From the NCBI RefSeq assembly GCF_004341235.1, contig NZ_SLUP01000003.1, positions 124,001 through 188,000 on the forward strand: DNA of 64,000 nucleotides. The letters are read 5' to 3'. Below are positions 57,538-64,000 of this stretch, piece after piece; position 1 is the stretch's first letter, and each line of letters starts with the position of its first letter. Made by a program: the position numbers and the translations under genes. The DNA is from Mariniflexile fucanivorans. Lineage in GTDB: Bacteria > Bacteroidota > Bacteroidia > Flavobacteriales > Flavobacteriaceae. The notes under the pieces were generated by a model. It worked only from the letters and a program-made list of their open reading frames with translations. It made no database searches and was not told where the DNA came from.

Positions 57538-58128
57538 AAACGAAAAAAAATGATCCACAGCAACCACCTCACCAACCTGCATCTCATTTAAATGAATATT
57601 CCCAACACGAACACGCACCAAACGCAACGTTGGAAACCCAACTGCCGATGTCATTTTTCGCACCTGCCTAAACTTACCTTCATTTAAAGTAATTGAAATC
57701 CACGATGTAGGACCGTGTCTAGCATCTCGTATTTTTTTGGAACGTTCTGGTAATTTGGGGTCTTCATTTAACTTAAAAACTTTACATGGTTTGGTTTGGT
57801 ATTTTCTACCATCAAAACCAATCTCCACCCCTGCTTTCAACTGTTCAATTTCAAACTCTGTAATCGCACCATTTACCAAGGTATAATATTCCTTTTCTAC
57901 TTTTTGGCTGTTTACAAAATCGCTCATTTTACCATCGGTGGTGAGTAACAACAAGCCTTCCGATTTTTCATCCAACCTGCCAATAGGCATGATGCCTTCA
58001 GGGAAATCTTGAAGTATTCCTAAAAATTTTTTAGATTGTTGCTTACTATCGTTACTTCCAAACTGACTTAAAACGCCGTAGGGTTTGTAAATTATGAAGT
58101 GGCGGTGTAAATTCTTAGATGCTTCCAT
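57532..58128 (-). CDS. 23S rRNA pseudouridine synthase, RluE type
   Basis: The 198-residue protein has HRHFIIYKPYGVLSQF at the start, the catalytic Asp53 in MPIGRLDEKSEGLLLLTTDG, and SWISITLNEGKFRQVRKMTSAVGFPTLRLVRVRVGNI. It lacks an S4 domain and is short, like RluE, which makes pseudouridine 2457 in E. coli 23S rRNA. Its first five codons overlap the end of topB by 14 bp, so translation is coupled. Its last codons run into a 7-bp tandem repeat. Confidence 0.87.
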   Translation of the reverse strand: MEASKNLHRHFIIYKPYGVLSQFGSNDSKQQSKKFLGILQDFPEGIMPIGRLDEKSEGLLLLTTDGKMSDFVNSQKVEKEYYTLVNGAITEFEIEQLKAGVEIGFDGRKYQTKPCKVFKLNEDPKLPERSKKIRDARHGPTSWISITLNEGKFRQVRKMTSAVGFPTLRLVRVRVGNIHLNEMQVGEVVAVDHFFSFC

Positions 58129-60412
58129 TCAAAATATTAAAAACCAATTCTTTGGTGGGTTTTTGCCCGTTAATTTTAGCCTTAACAGTTTCAAAAGTCA
58201 CTTTAAAATCGCATCCATTTTTATAGTCACTACACCCATACGCGGTATTTCCTTTTATTACCGTGCCTTTTTTACATTTGGGGCAGGTTAATACATCAGG
58301 AGTGGTTTCTGCTTTTTTCGCAGTTCTCTTAGGTTCAAATTTAAGTTTGAAGTTGTCGTCAAAACGTAACAAGCCCTCCACAGTACCTGTACTTATTTTA
58401 AAGTCTTTTAAATTCACTGTAGAACCTTTCTGTAGTAATCTTATATATTGCTTCTCTGATATTTTTTTATCAGCATACGTAAACGGTAAAACTAAATCAC
58501 AACCTGCTTTATAGTTAGCACAACCATAAGCCGATTTCCCTTTTATGATGTTTCCCTTTTTACATTTTGGACAAACTTCTGCCAAAATACCTGCAGCTTT
58601 CTTTTTTTCTGCTTTGGCTTCTCGTTTTTGAACCGTTGCCGCATGCGAAATGTTAGCGCGAACGGCTTCACTACGTACCTCATAAACCAGCGCATCAACC
58701 ATACGCTTCATATTATTTATAAAGGCACCAGCAGTAAATTCGCCTTTTTCTATATCTTTTAATTGCTTTTCCCAAGTGCCTGTTAATTCTGCCGATTTTA
58801 ATAAATCATTCTGAATGGTATCAATCAATTGAATGCCTGTTTGGGTTGGCAATACTTGTTTTTTATTTCTAACTATATATTTACGTTTAAAAAGGGTTTC
58901 AATAATATTGGCTCGGGTTGATGGTCGTCCAATACCGTTTTCCTTCATTAAATCACGCAACTCCTCATCATCTACCTCTTTCCCTGCAGTTTCCATAGCA
59001 CGCAATAAGGTTGCTTCAGTAAACTGATTGGGTGGTTTGGTTTCTTTTTCTAAAAATGACGGTTCATGCGGCCCTTTTTCACCTTTTACAAATGTTGGTA
59101 ATAAATCGGGTTCTTTTTCTTTAGCGTTGGGGTCTTCAAAAACCACACGCCAGCCCTTTTTTAATATTTCTTTCCCTGTTGTTTTAAAAGAAACATCAGC
59201 AGCTTTACCAATAACCGTCGTATTTGATACCGAACAATCATCATAAAACACGGCAATAAAACGCTTTACAATAATATCGTACACCTGCTGTTGGTTGTAT
59301 TGCAAATTACTTTGCATCCCCGTTGGTATGATGGCATGGTGATCGGTTACTTTTTTATCGTTGAAAACCTTGGTCGATTTTTTTATTTTTTTACCTAAAA
59401 GCGGCTGTGTTAATGCAGCGTAATTGGTAAGCTTTTGTAAAATACCCGTTACTTTTGGGTACACATCATTTGGTAAAAAGGTAGTATCTACTCTGGGGTA
59501 GGTTACTACTTTTTGTTCGTATAGGGTTTGCGCTATTTTTAAAGTTTCATCTGCTGAAAAGCCAAATCGGGTATTGCAATACACCTGCAAGCCTGTTAAA
59601 TCGAAAAGTTTAGGTGCATATTCGTTTCCTTTCTTTTTTTCGATAGAAACAATTTCAAACTCGCTTTCCTTTACTTTATTCGCTAAAACTTCACCATCTT
59701 CTTTATTTAAAAAACGTCCTTCTTCATAACTAAAAAGAGTTTCACGGTACATGGTTTGTAACTCCCAATAAGGTTGAGGTTTAAAGTTTTCAATGTCTTT
59801 AAATCGGTTTACAACCATCGCAAGTGTGGGTGTTTGTACACGACCAACCGATAATACTTGCTTGTAACCACCATGTTTTACGGTGTACAAGCGGGTAGCG
59901 TTCATGCCTAATAGCCAGTCGCCAATAGCTCTGGAAAAACCTGCATAGTATAAATTATCGTAGTTGGCTGAGGGTTTTAAATTATCAAAACCTTCTTTGA
60001 TGGCTTCGGTGGTTAAGGAGGAAATCCACAAACGTTTTACTTCACCTTTATATTTTGCCTCGTTCATCACCCAACGTTGAATGAGTTCTCCTTCTTGACC
60101 CGCATCCCCACAGTTGATGACGACTTCCGCTTTATCAAATAAACTTTTTACGATTTTAAATTGCTTCATAATGCCTGAATTCGATACTACTTTGGTTTCA
60201 AATTTTTCAGGAAGCATGGGTAGGTTGTTTAAATCCCAGCTTTTCCAATAGGGTTTATAATCGTTCGGTTCTTTTAAGGTACATAAATGTCCAAACGTGT
60301 AAGTTACCTGATAGCCATTGCCTTCGTAATAGCCATCGCGTTTGGTATTGGCTCCTAATACCGAGGCAATTTCACGGGCAACACTTGGTTTTTCGGCTAT
60401 ACAGACTTTCAC
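58115..60412 (-). CDS. topB: Type IA DNA topoisomerase III
   Basis: The 765-residue enzyme has the Toprim start (MKVCIAEKPSVAREIASVLG, INCGDAGQEGELIQRW). The catalytic Tyr305 is in VVTYPRVDTTFLPND, with the ESGQVQTPTLAM-like segment VGRVQTPTLAMVV and ENGIGRPSTRANII. Two C-terminal zinc-ribbon-like repeats (CPKCKKGNIIKGKSAYGC and CPKCKKGTVIKGNTAYGC) bind single-stranded DNA. TopB decatenates replicating or recombining DNA. It overlaps the RluE-like gene start. Confidence 0.93.
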   Translation of the reverse strand: MKVCIAEKPSVAREIASVLGANTKRDGYYEGNGYQVTYTFGHLCTLKEPNDYKPYWKSWDLNNLPMLPEKFETKVVSNSGIMKQFKIVKSLFDKAEVVINCGDAGQEGELIQRWVMNEAKYKGEVKRLWISSLTTEAIKEGFDNLKPSANYDNLYYAGFSRAIGDWLLGMNATRLYTVKHGGYKQVLSVGRVQTPTLAMVVNRFKDIENFKPQPYWELQTMYRETLFSYEEGRFLNKEDGEVLANKVKESEFEIVSIEKKKGNEYAPKLFDLTGLQVYCNTRFGFSADETLKIAQTLYEQKVVTYPRVDTTFLPNDVYPKVTGILQKLTNYAALTQPLLGKKIKKSTKVFNDKKVTDHHAIIPTGMQSNLQYNQQQVYDIIVKRFIAVFYDDCSVSNTTVIGKAADVSFKTTGKEILKKGWRVVFEDPNAKEKEPDLLPTFVKGEKGPHEPSFLEKETKPPNQFTEATLLRAMETAGKEVDDEELRDLMKENGIGRPSTRANIIETLFKRKYIVRNKKQVLPTQTGIQLIDTIQNDLLKSAELTGTWEKQLKDIEKGEFTAGAFINNMKRMVDALVYEVRSEAVRANISHAATVQKREAKAEKKKAAGILAEVCPKCKKGNIIKGKSAYGCANYKAGCDLVLPFTYADKKISEKQYIRLLQKGSTVNLKDFKISTGTVEGLLRFDDNFKLKFEPKRTAKKAETTPDVLTCPKCKKGTVIKGNTAYGCSDYKNGCDFKVTFETVKAKINGQKPTKELVFNILNGSI

Positions 60413-60745
60413 TTGTTTTTGTTTTTATGAGGGCTGCAAATTAGCGATTTTGAAATTGGTTTCTAAGAAATTCTTCAATAAAAAAAATACTCCAAGAACC
60501 TAATAATTACATAAGGAACACCAATAAATATTCACATATTAAGCCATGAATTATCTTGTAGAATAAAACATATCTTTTTGAATTACAAAACAAATACACT
60601 TACACTTAATAAAAATTTTTTTACAAAAAAATACAGATTAAACGACCTTTATATAAGATTAAATACATATACTTGAAAATGAATAAGTGTATTCTTTCTT
60701 TTTTGTTTTTAAAATAGAAAAGAATATCCTACAAAACCTACTTAT
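60413..60745. other. AT-rich intergenic region before the T9SS gene
   Basis: This 333-bp stretch between divergent genes (topB minus, T9SS protein plus) has no open frame, terminator hairpin or exact TAnnTTTG box. TATCTTTTTG at about 60570 is a near match to a -7 box with extra T. Nothing else stands out. Confidence 0.5.
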
Positions 60746-61219
60746 ATGATAAAAACTACATTTGTAGCACTATTACTCTGTGCTACGCATTCCATTTATT
60801 CACAAGAAAATCTTTCTGTATCAGGAGGTGAAGCCACCGGTAGTGGTGGAACATCTAGCTATTCAGTTGGGCAATTGGTATATACTACCAATTCTGGCAA
60901 TAATGGGACATTGACACAAGGTGTTCAACAAGGTATTGAATTATTCAGTTTGAGCAACGCAGAATTCACAGGGCTAATACTAAAGCTAGCTACTTACCCA
61001 AACCCAACCACAGATTATATTGTACTTAAGGTAGAAGACTCTGACTTAGAGAACCTTACTTATATCATGTACGATATACAAGGTAAAACAATTACAAAAG
61101 GACAAGCGTTACAAAAAACTACGCAAATAAGAATGCAACATTTAGATATGGGCACTTACATCCTAAAAGTAAACCAAAGCAATAAAGAATTAAAATCATT
61201 TAAAATTATTAAAAACTAA
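60746..61219 (+). CDS. Small T9SS-sorted secreted protein
   Basis: The 157-residue protein has a signal peptide (MIKTTFVALLLCATHSIYSQ) and a Gly/Ser-rich stretch (LSVSGGEATGSGGTSSYSVGQLVYTTNSGNNGTLTQGVQQGIEL). The rest is a T9SS type A sorting domain (about 85-157, LATYPNPTTDYIVLKV to the end). Proteins with this SVGQ..YT pattern commonly lie directly before collagen-like or fibre proteins in Bacteroidota. Here the collagen-like gene is 4 bp downstream. Confidence 0.82.
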   Translation: MIKTTFVALLLCATHSIYSQENLSVSGGEATGSGGTSSYSVGQLVYTTNSGNNGTLTQGVQQGIELFSLSNAEFTGLILKLATYPNPTTDYIVLKVEDSDLENLTYIMYDIQGKTITKGQALQKTTQIRMQHLDMGTYILKVNQSNKELKSFKIIKN

Positions 61220-61223
61220 GAAT

Positions 61224-62615
61224 ATGAAAAAACTATACACACTAATAGCAGCATTATTTATTACCGCGATAAGTCTTGCTCAAAGCCCAAGTAAAATGAG
61301 TTACCAAGCTATGGTTAGAGATATTAACAATAATTTAGTATCAAACCAAGCCGTAGGTATGCAAATAAGCATATTACAAGGTTCAGCGACAGGAACAGCT
61401 ATGTATGTAGAAACTCAAAACATAAATACTAACATGAATGGATTAGTGACTCTAGAGATCGGAACAGGAAATGTTATTTCAGGTGATTTCTCTACTATAG
61501 ATTGGGGAGCAGATACCTTTTTCATTAAAACAGAAACTGATCCCACTGGAGGAAGTAACTATACTATTACAGGTACAAGTCAAATGTTAAGTGTACCTTA
61601 TGCATTATATGCAAAAACATCAGGTAGTTCAACACCAGGACCAGCAGGATTAGATGGTGTTGATGGTGCAACAGGGCCAATGGGACCTCAAGGAGCAGCA
61701 GGATTAGATGGTGCTGACGGTGTTGATGGTGCAACAGGACCAATGGGTCCTCAAGGAGCAGTAGGATTAGATGGTGTTGATGGATTAGACGGCGCAACAG
61801 GACCAATGGGTCCTCAAGGAGCAGCAGGATTAGATGGTGCTGACGGTGTTGATGGTGCAACAGGGCCAATGGGTCCACAAGGACCAGCAGGATTAGATGG
61901 TGCTGACGGTGTTGATGGTGCAACAGGGCCAATGGGTCCACAAGGACCAGCAGGATTAGATGGTGCCGACGGTGTTGATGGTGCAACAGGACCAATGGGT
62001 CCACAAGGACCAGCAGGATTAGATGGTGCTGACGGTGTTGATGGTGCAACAGGGCCAATGGGTCCTCAAGGAGCAGCAGGATTAGATGGTGTTGATGGAT
62101 TAGACGGTGCAACAGGACCAACGGGTGCTACAGGAGCAACAGGACCAGCAGGTACTTATACAGCAGGTACAGGGATTAGCATTGCAAGTGGAGTAATTAG
62201 CGCTACTGGTGGTAGTTCAACAGCTCCTGAATATGCTTATGCTAACATTGGAAATTCAAGTACCTTAGGTGCACAAACATTGTCGCCGATGTGGCCATCT
62301 GCAACTTATGTAAACGGTGTTGTTATGAACAGTTCATCTATTACGCTACATGCAAATAAAATGTATGAAGTATCTGTTGCTTTCTATATTTATAATGCAA
62401 CAGGAGGACATACATACAGATTGAAAGATGCCACAAACAGCACTTACCTTGCAACTGAGCTTTACTTTGGACAAGGTGGTTCGGATGTTTCTTATAACAT
62501 TTCAACTACAAGCTGTTTGATCAAGCCAACAACAGACATCAATTTGGAACTAGAGAAAACTCAAGGAACAGATGTAAACTTAATTGGTAAGATTGTAGTA
62601 AAAGAAATAAAATAA
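61224..62615 (+). CDS. Secreted collagen-like repeat protein
   Basis: The 463-residue protein has a signal peptide (to about 19), an N-terminal domain (about 20-135, SYQAMVRDINNNLVSNQAVGMQISILQG to PYALYAKTSG) and a Gly-X-Y collagen-like region (about 139-310). That region is one shortened and seven full 21-residue units, followed by a C-terminal domain of about 140 residues with strands (SITLHANKMYEVSVAFYIYN, LEKTQGTDVNLIGKIVVKEI). Such collagen-like regions can form a triple-helical stalk displaying the C-terminal head at the cell surface. There is no T9SS tail on this protein; its operon partner has one. Confidence 0.87.
   Translation: MKKLYTLIAALFITAISLAQSPSKMSYQAMVRDINNNLVSNQAVGMQISILQGSATGTAMYVETQNINTNMNGLVTLEIGTGNVISGDFSTIDWGADTFFIKTETDPTGGSNYTITGTSQMLSVPYALYAKTSGSSTPGPAGLDGVDGATGPMGPQGAAGLDGADGVDGATGPMGPQGAVGLDGVDGLDGATGPMGPQGAAGLDGADGVDGATGPMGPQGPAGLDGADGVDGATGPMGPQGPAGLDGADGVDGATGPMGPQGPAGLDGADGVDGATGPMGPQGAAGLDGVDGLDGATGPTGATGATGPAGTYTAGTGISIASGVISATGGSSTAPEYAYANIGNSSTLGAQTLSPMWPSATYVNGVVMNSSSITLHANKMYEVSVAFYIYNATGGHTYRLKDATNSTYLATELYFGQGGSDVSYNISTTSCLIKPTTDINLELEKTQGTDVNLIGKIVVKEIK
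61683..62123 (+). repeat. 63-bp tandem repeat coding the collagen-like stalk
   Basis: Seven full 63-bp units (21 residues each, seven Gly-X-Y triplets) are almost identical at nucleotide level, with a 45-bp partial unit before them (61638-61682) and a short GATGATGPAG tail after. Two unit types alternate: one with GADGVDG and one with GVDGLDG. Confidence 0.92.
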
Positions 62616-62639
62616 AAATAAAAATTACCATTACAAGAA

Positions 62640-62672
62640 AGGACCGCCAGTAAAACTGGCGGTCTTTTTTTA
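62640..62672 (+). terminator. Intrinsic terminator of the collagen-like gene
   Basis: GACCGCCAGT-AAA-ACTGGCGGTC is a 10-bp GC-rich stem followed by seven T, 26 bp after the stop codon. Confidence 0.93.
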
Positions 62673-62800
62673 TGAGTTCTATTTTTTGTGCCTCAGTTTA
62701 TCATAACTAGTACATTATCAAATACACTTTTAAATGGCTTTTGAAAGCCGTATTCGACACTCATTTCATTTCCAATATTTCGGAAGCACGGTCAGGTTTT

Positions 62801-63517
62801 TTATATTACGTTGATATCAAACATATACCCCACTAAAGCCGTTAACCCCATGGCAACGGTTCCCCAAAATGTAATTCTAATAATAGCTTTACTAATACTG
62901 GAACCCCCTGTTTTAGCCGTTAATGCACCTAAAATAATTAAAAATACAATGGAAAAACCGTATAAATAATATTCCATATTTTGAAGCGGTAGAAATAAAG
63001 CAACAAGGAGTGGTAGTATACCACCTACTGTAAATGAAGCACCAGAAGTTAAAGCCGCCTGAATGGGTTTGGCTTGACTTATTTCATTAATTCCCAACTC
63101 ATCTCTTACGTGAGCCGCTAGCACATCGTGTTCCGTAAACTCTTTAGCAACGACTAAAGCAGTTTCTTTTTTAAGTCCCCTTTTTTCATAAATTTCGGCC
63201 AATCGTTGTAATTCCAACTCTGGCATTTCCTTTAATTCTATTCTTTCCCTTTCAATATCTGCATTTTCCACATCGGTTTGAGAACTTACTGAAACATATT
63301 CGCCAGCAGCCATCGATAAAGCACCAGCAACCAATCCTGCTAAAGTGGCTAAAATTATGGGTTCTCTTAAATCGCTTGCAGCGGCAACACCAATGGCTAG
63401 ACTGGAAGTTGATAAAATACCGTCATTTGCACCAAGGACTGCGGCTCTTAACCAATTACTGCGGTGTATGTAGTGATTGTTTAAATAATCATCTACTTCT
63501 TCAGAAAGATCGTTCAT
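62801..63517 (-). CDS. VIT1/CCC1-family iron/manganese transporter
   Basis: The 238-residue membrane protein starts with HRSNWLRAAVLGANDGILSTSSLAIGVAAA. It has SMAAGEYVSVSSQTDVENADIERERIELKE, then the metal-binding region ELQRLAEIYEKRGLKKETALVVAKEFTEHDVLAAHVRDELGI. Three membrane segments follow (about 155-175, 180-200, 212-235). CCC1/VIT1 carriers move Fe2+ or Mn2+ in exchange for protons. It stands alone on the minus strand. Confidence 0.9.
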   Translation of the reverse strand: MNDLSEEVDDYLNNHYIHRSNWLRAAVLGANDGILSTSSLAIGVAAASDLREPIILATLAGLVAGALSMAAGEYVSVSSQTDVENADIERERIELKEMPELELQRLAEIYEKRGLKKETALVVAKEFTEHDVLAAHVRDELGINEISQAKPIQAALTSGASFTVGGILPLLVALFLPLQNMEYYLYGFSIVFLIILGALTAKTGGSSISKAIIRITFWGTVAMGLTALVGYMFDINVI

Positions 63518-63654
63518 TTATATGCGGTTTTAATGGTATACATCGCGGACATGGTTCTGCTGTAATACATTATATTCGAAGATAAACGAAGATATCGCTT
63601 TTTTTTCAGATAAAGTAATGTGCTAAACTGTTTTTATTAGCTCCATAGGAACTG

Positions 63655-63798
63655 CCTTAGGGTTGCTGTGGCATCCTTTTTTAAAACTTAAATGCAACAC
63701 GTTTTTGTTTGAACTATAAAAATCAGTTGCTCGCTCCCTGCCATGACGTTTTAAAAAGATATTACCTTCGACTGCACTCAGGATAAAAGGGAACGCTC
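63655..63798. repeat. Degenerate dispersed-repeat remnant (possible family R copy 4)
   Basis: It has CTTAGGGTTGCTGTGGCATCC near one end and CTTCGACTGCACTCAGGATAA, then GGGAACGC, near the other. It resembles the ends of family R but is decayed, with other short repeats mixed in. It fills the gap before the desaturase gene. Confidence 0.4.
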
Positions 63799-63808
63799 CA
63801 ATAAAACT

Positions 63809-64000
63809 TTAGTTTTTCACAAACTTGATAATACCTACTTTATTAAGAATACGCATGATAAAATACGTAGGGTCAAACTCATGCCATCTTACTCCAAAGT
63901 TTGCACGACCACCGTGTTTGTGGTGGTTGTTGTGGTAAGCTTCGCCCATCATTAAAAAATCGAAAGGTAATAGGTTTTTAGAAGTGTCTTTTACTTTAAA
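63809..64000 (-). CDS. Fatty acid (acyl-CoA type) desaturase, C-terminal part
   Basis: Reading from the window edge to the TAA at 63809-63811 gives 63 codons: FKVKDTSKNLLPFDFLMMGEAYHNNHHKHGGRANFGVRWHEFDPTYFIMRILNKVGIIKFVKN. The third histidine box GEAYHNNHH and the following RWHEFDPTYFIM are characteristic of the membrane di-iron delta-9 desaturases. The first two boxes lie past the right edge. It introduces a double bond in membrane fatty acids. Confidence 0.88.
   Translation of the reverse strand, partial: FKVKDTSKNLLPFDFLMMGEAYHNNHHKHGGRANFGVRWHEFDPTYFIMRILNKVGIIKFVKN

Noticed and set aside
61567-62121. A 184-codon open frame antisense to the collagen-like region, rich in Leu, His and Gln
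   Set aside because: It exists only because the 63-bp coding repeat is periodic and lacks stops on the opposite strand; composition is a mirror of Gly-X-Y codons.
61683-62123. Regular repeats that could be mistaken for a CRISPR array
   Set aside because: Units are contiguous with no unique spacers, lie inside a coding frame and translate to Gly-X-Y triplets. No cas gene is present.
62732-62752. GGCTTT-TG-AAAGCC palindrome downstream of the VIT1-like gene as terminator
   Set aside because: There is no T tract on the minus-strand side, so it was not called a terminator.
1-64000. tRNA, rRNA, riboswitch, phage or integrase genes
   Set aside because: None was recognised on reading both strands; a tRNAscan/Infernal run would be needed to exclude small RNAs.

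Overview
The window looks like chromosomal DNA from a marine-type member of the Flavobacteriaceae (Bacteroidota). The sequence is AT-rich. Secreted proteins carry type IX secretion (T9SS) C-terminal sorting tails. There is a TonB/TonB-dependent receptor pair, LytTR and 2TM-domain signalling proteins, and polysaccharide lyases. Several promoters match the Bacteroidota -7 element TAnnTTTG. No rRNA, tRNA, phage, plasmid or CRISPR locus was seen.

Layout. 1-7506 (minus): end of a surface-polysaccharide locus, with a GT2 glycosyltransferase (cut by the window edge), O-acetyltransferase, flippase, Wzc-type tyrosine kinase, a NusG/UpxY-like antiterminator and the initiating sugar-phosphate transferase. 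8059-12074: a membrane hybrid kinase (HK-REC-HPt) convergent with an NtrC-type sigma-54 regulator. 12294-17654: small stress and redox genes, namely a PepSY-like protein, a WYL regulator divergent from a DinB-like gene, a rhodanese and two thioredoxin-fold proteins. 17782-24802: a complete trpEGDCFBA operon behind a promoter, a leader peptide with three consecutive Trp codons and an intrinsic terminator. 25314-29264: two secreted polysaccharide lyases (one PL6) sharing an operator/promoter layout. 29343-38572: housekeeping and accessory genes (trmL, EF-hand protein, rhlE operon, LETM1-like, Fic, lpxD, GNAT-nitrilase fusion). 38942-46463: AsmA-like protein, LytTR/2TM sensor system, tonB. 46739-54272: a 1745-residue secreted protein with two nuclease domains, and a TonB-dependent receptor. 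54878-64000: NDH-2, an ECF sigma factor with a membrane partner, RluE-like synthase and topoisomerase III, a T9SS protein plus a collagen-like protein, a VIT1/CCC1 transporter and the end of a fatty-acid desaturase.

The strongest unexplained signals are in and around the trp operon. Its leader has the layout of a ribosome-mediated attenuator. Its gene junctions are full of palindromic repeats. Two copies of one palindromic element lie within trpF: one is inserted in frame, the other supplies the C-terminus, the stop codon and the spacer before trpB. Other notable signals are paired operators overlapping the -7 boxes of both lyase genes, a 27-bp direct repeat flanking the dual-nuclease gene with a vestigial receptor 3' end, an ops-like hairpin in the long leader before wzc, a pair of inverted MITE-like elements, and a dispersed repeat in three clear copies plus one decayed copy.

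All calls come from reading the sequence and from general knowledge of the families. No database search was run.
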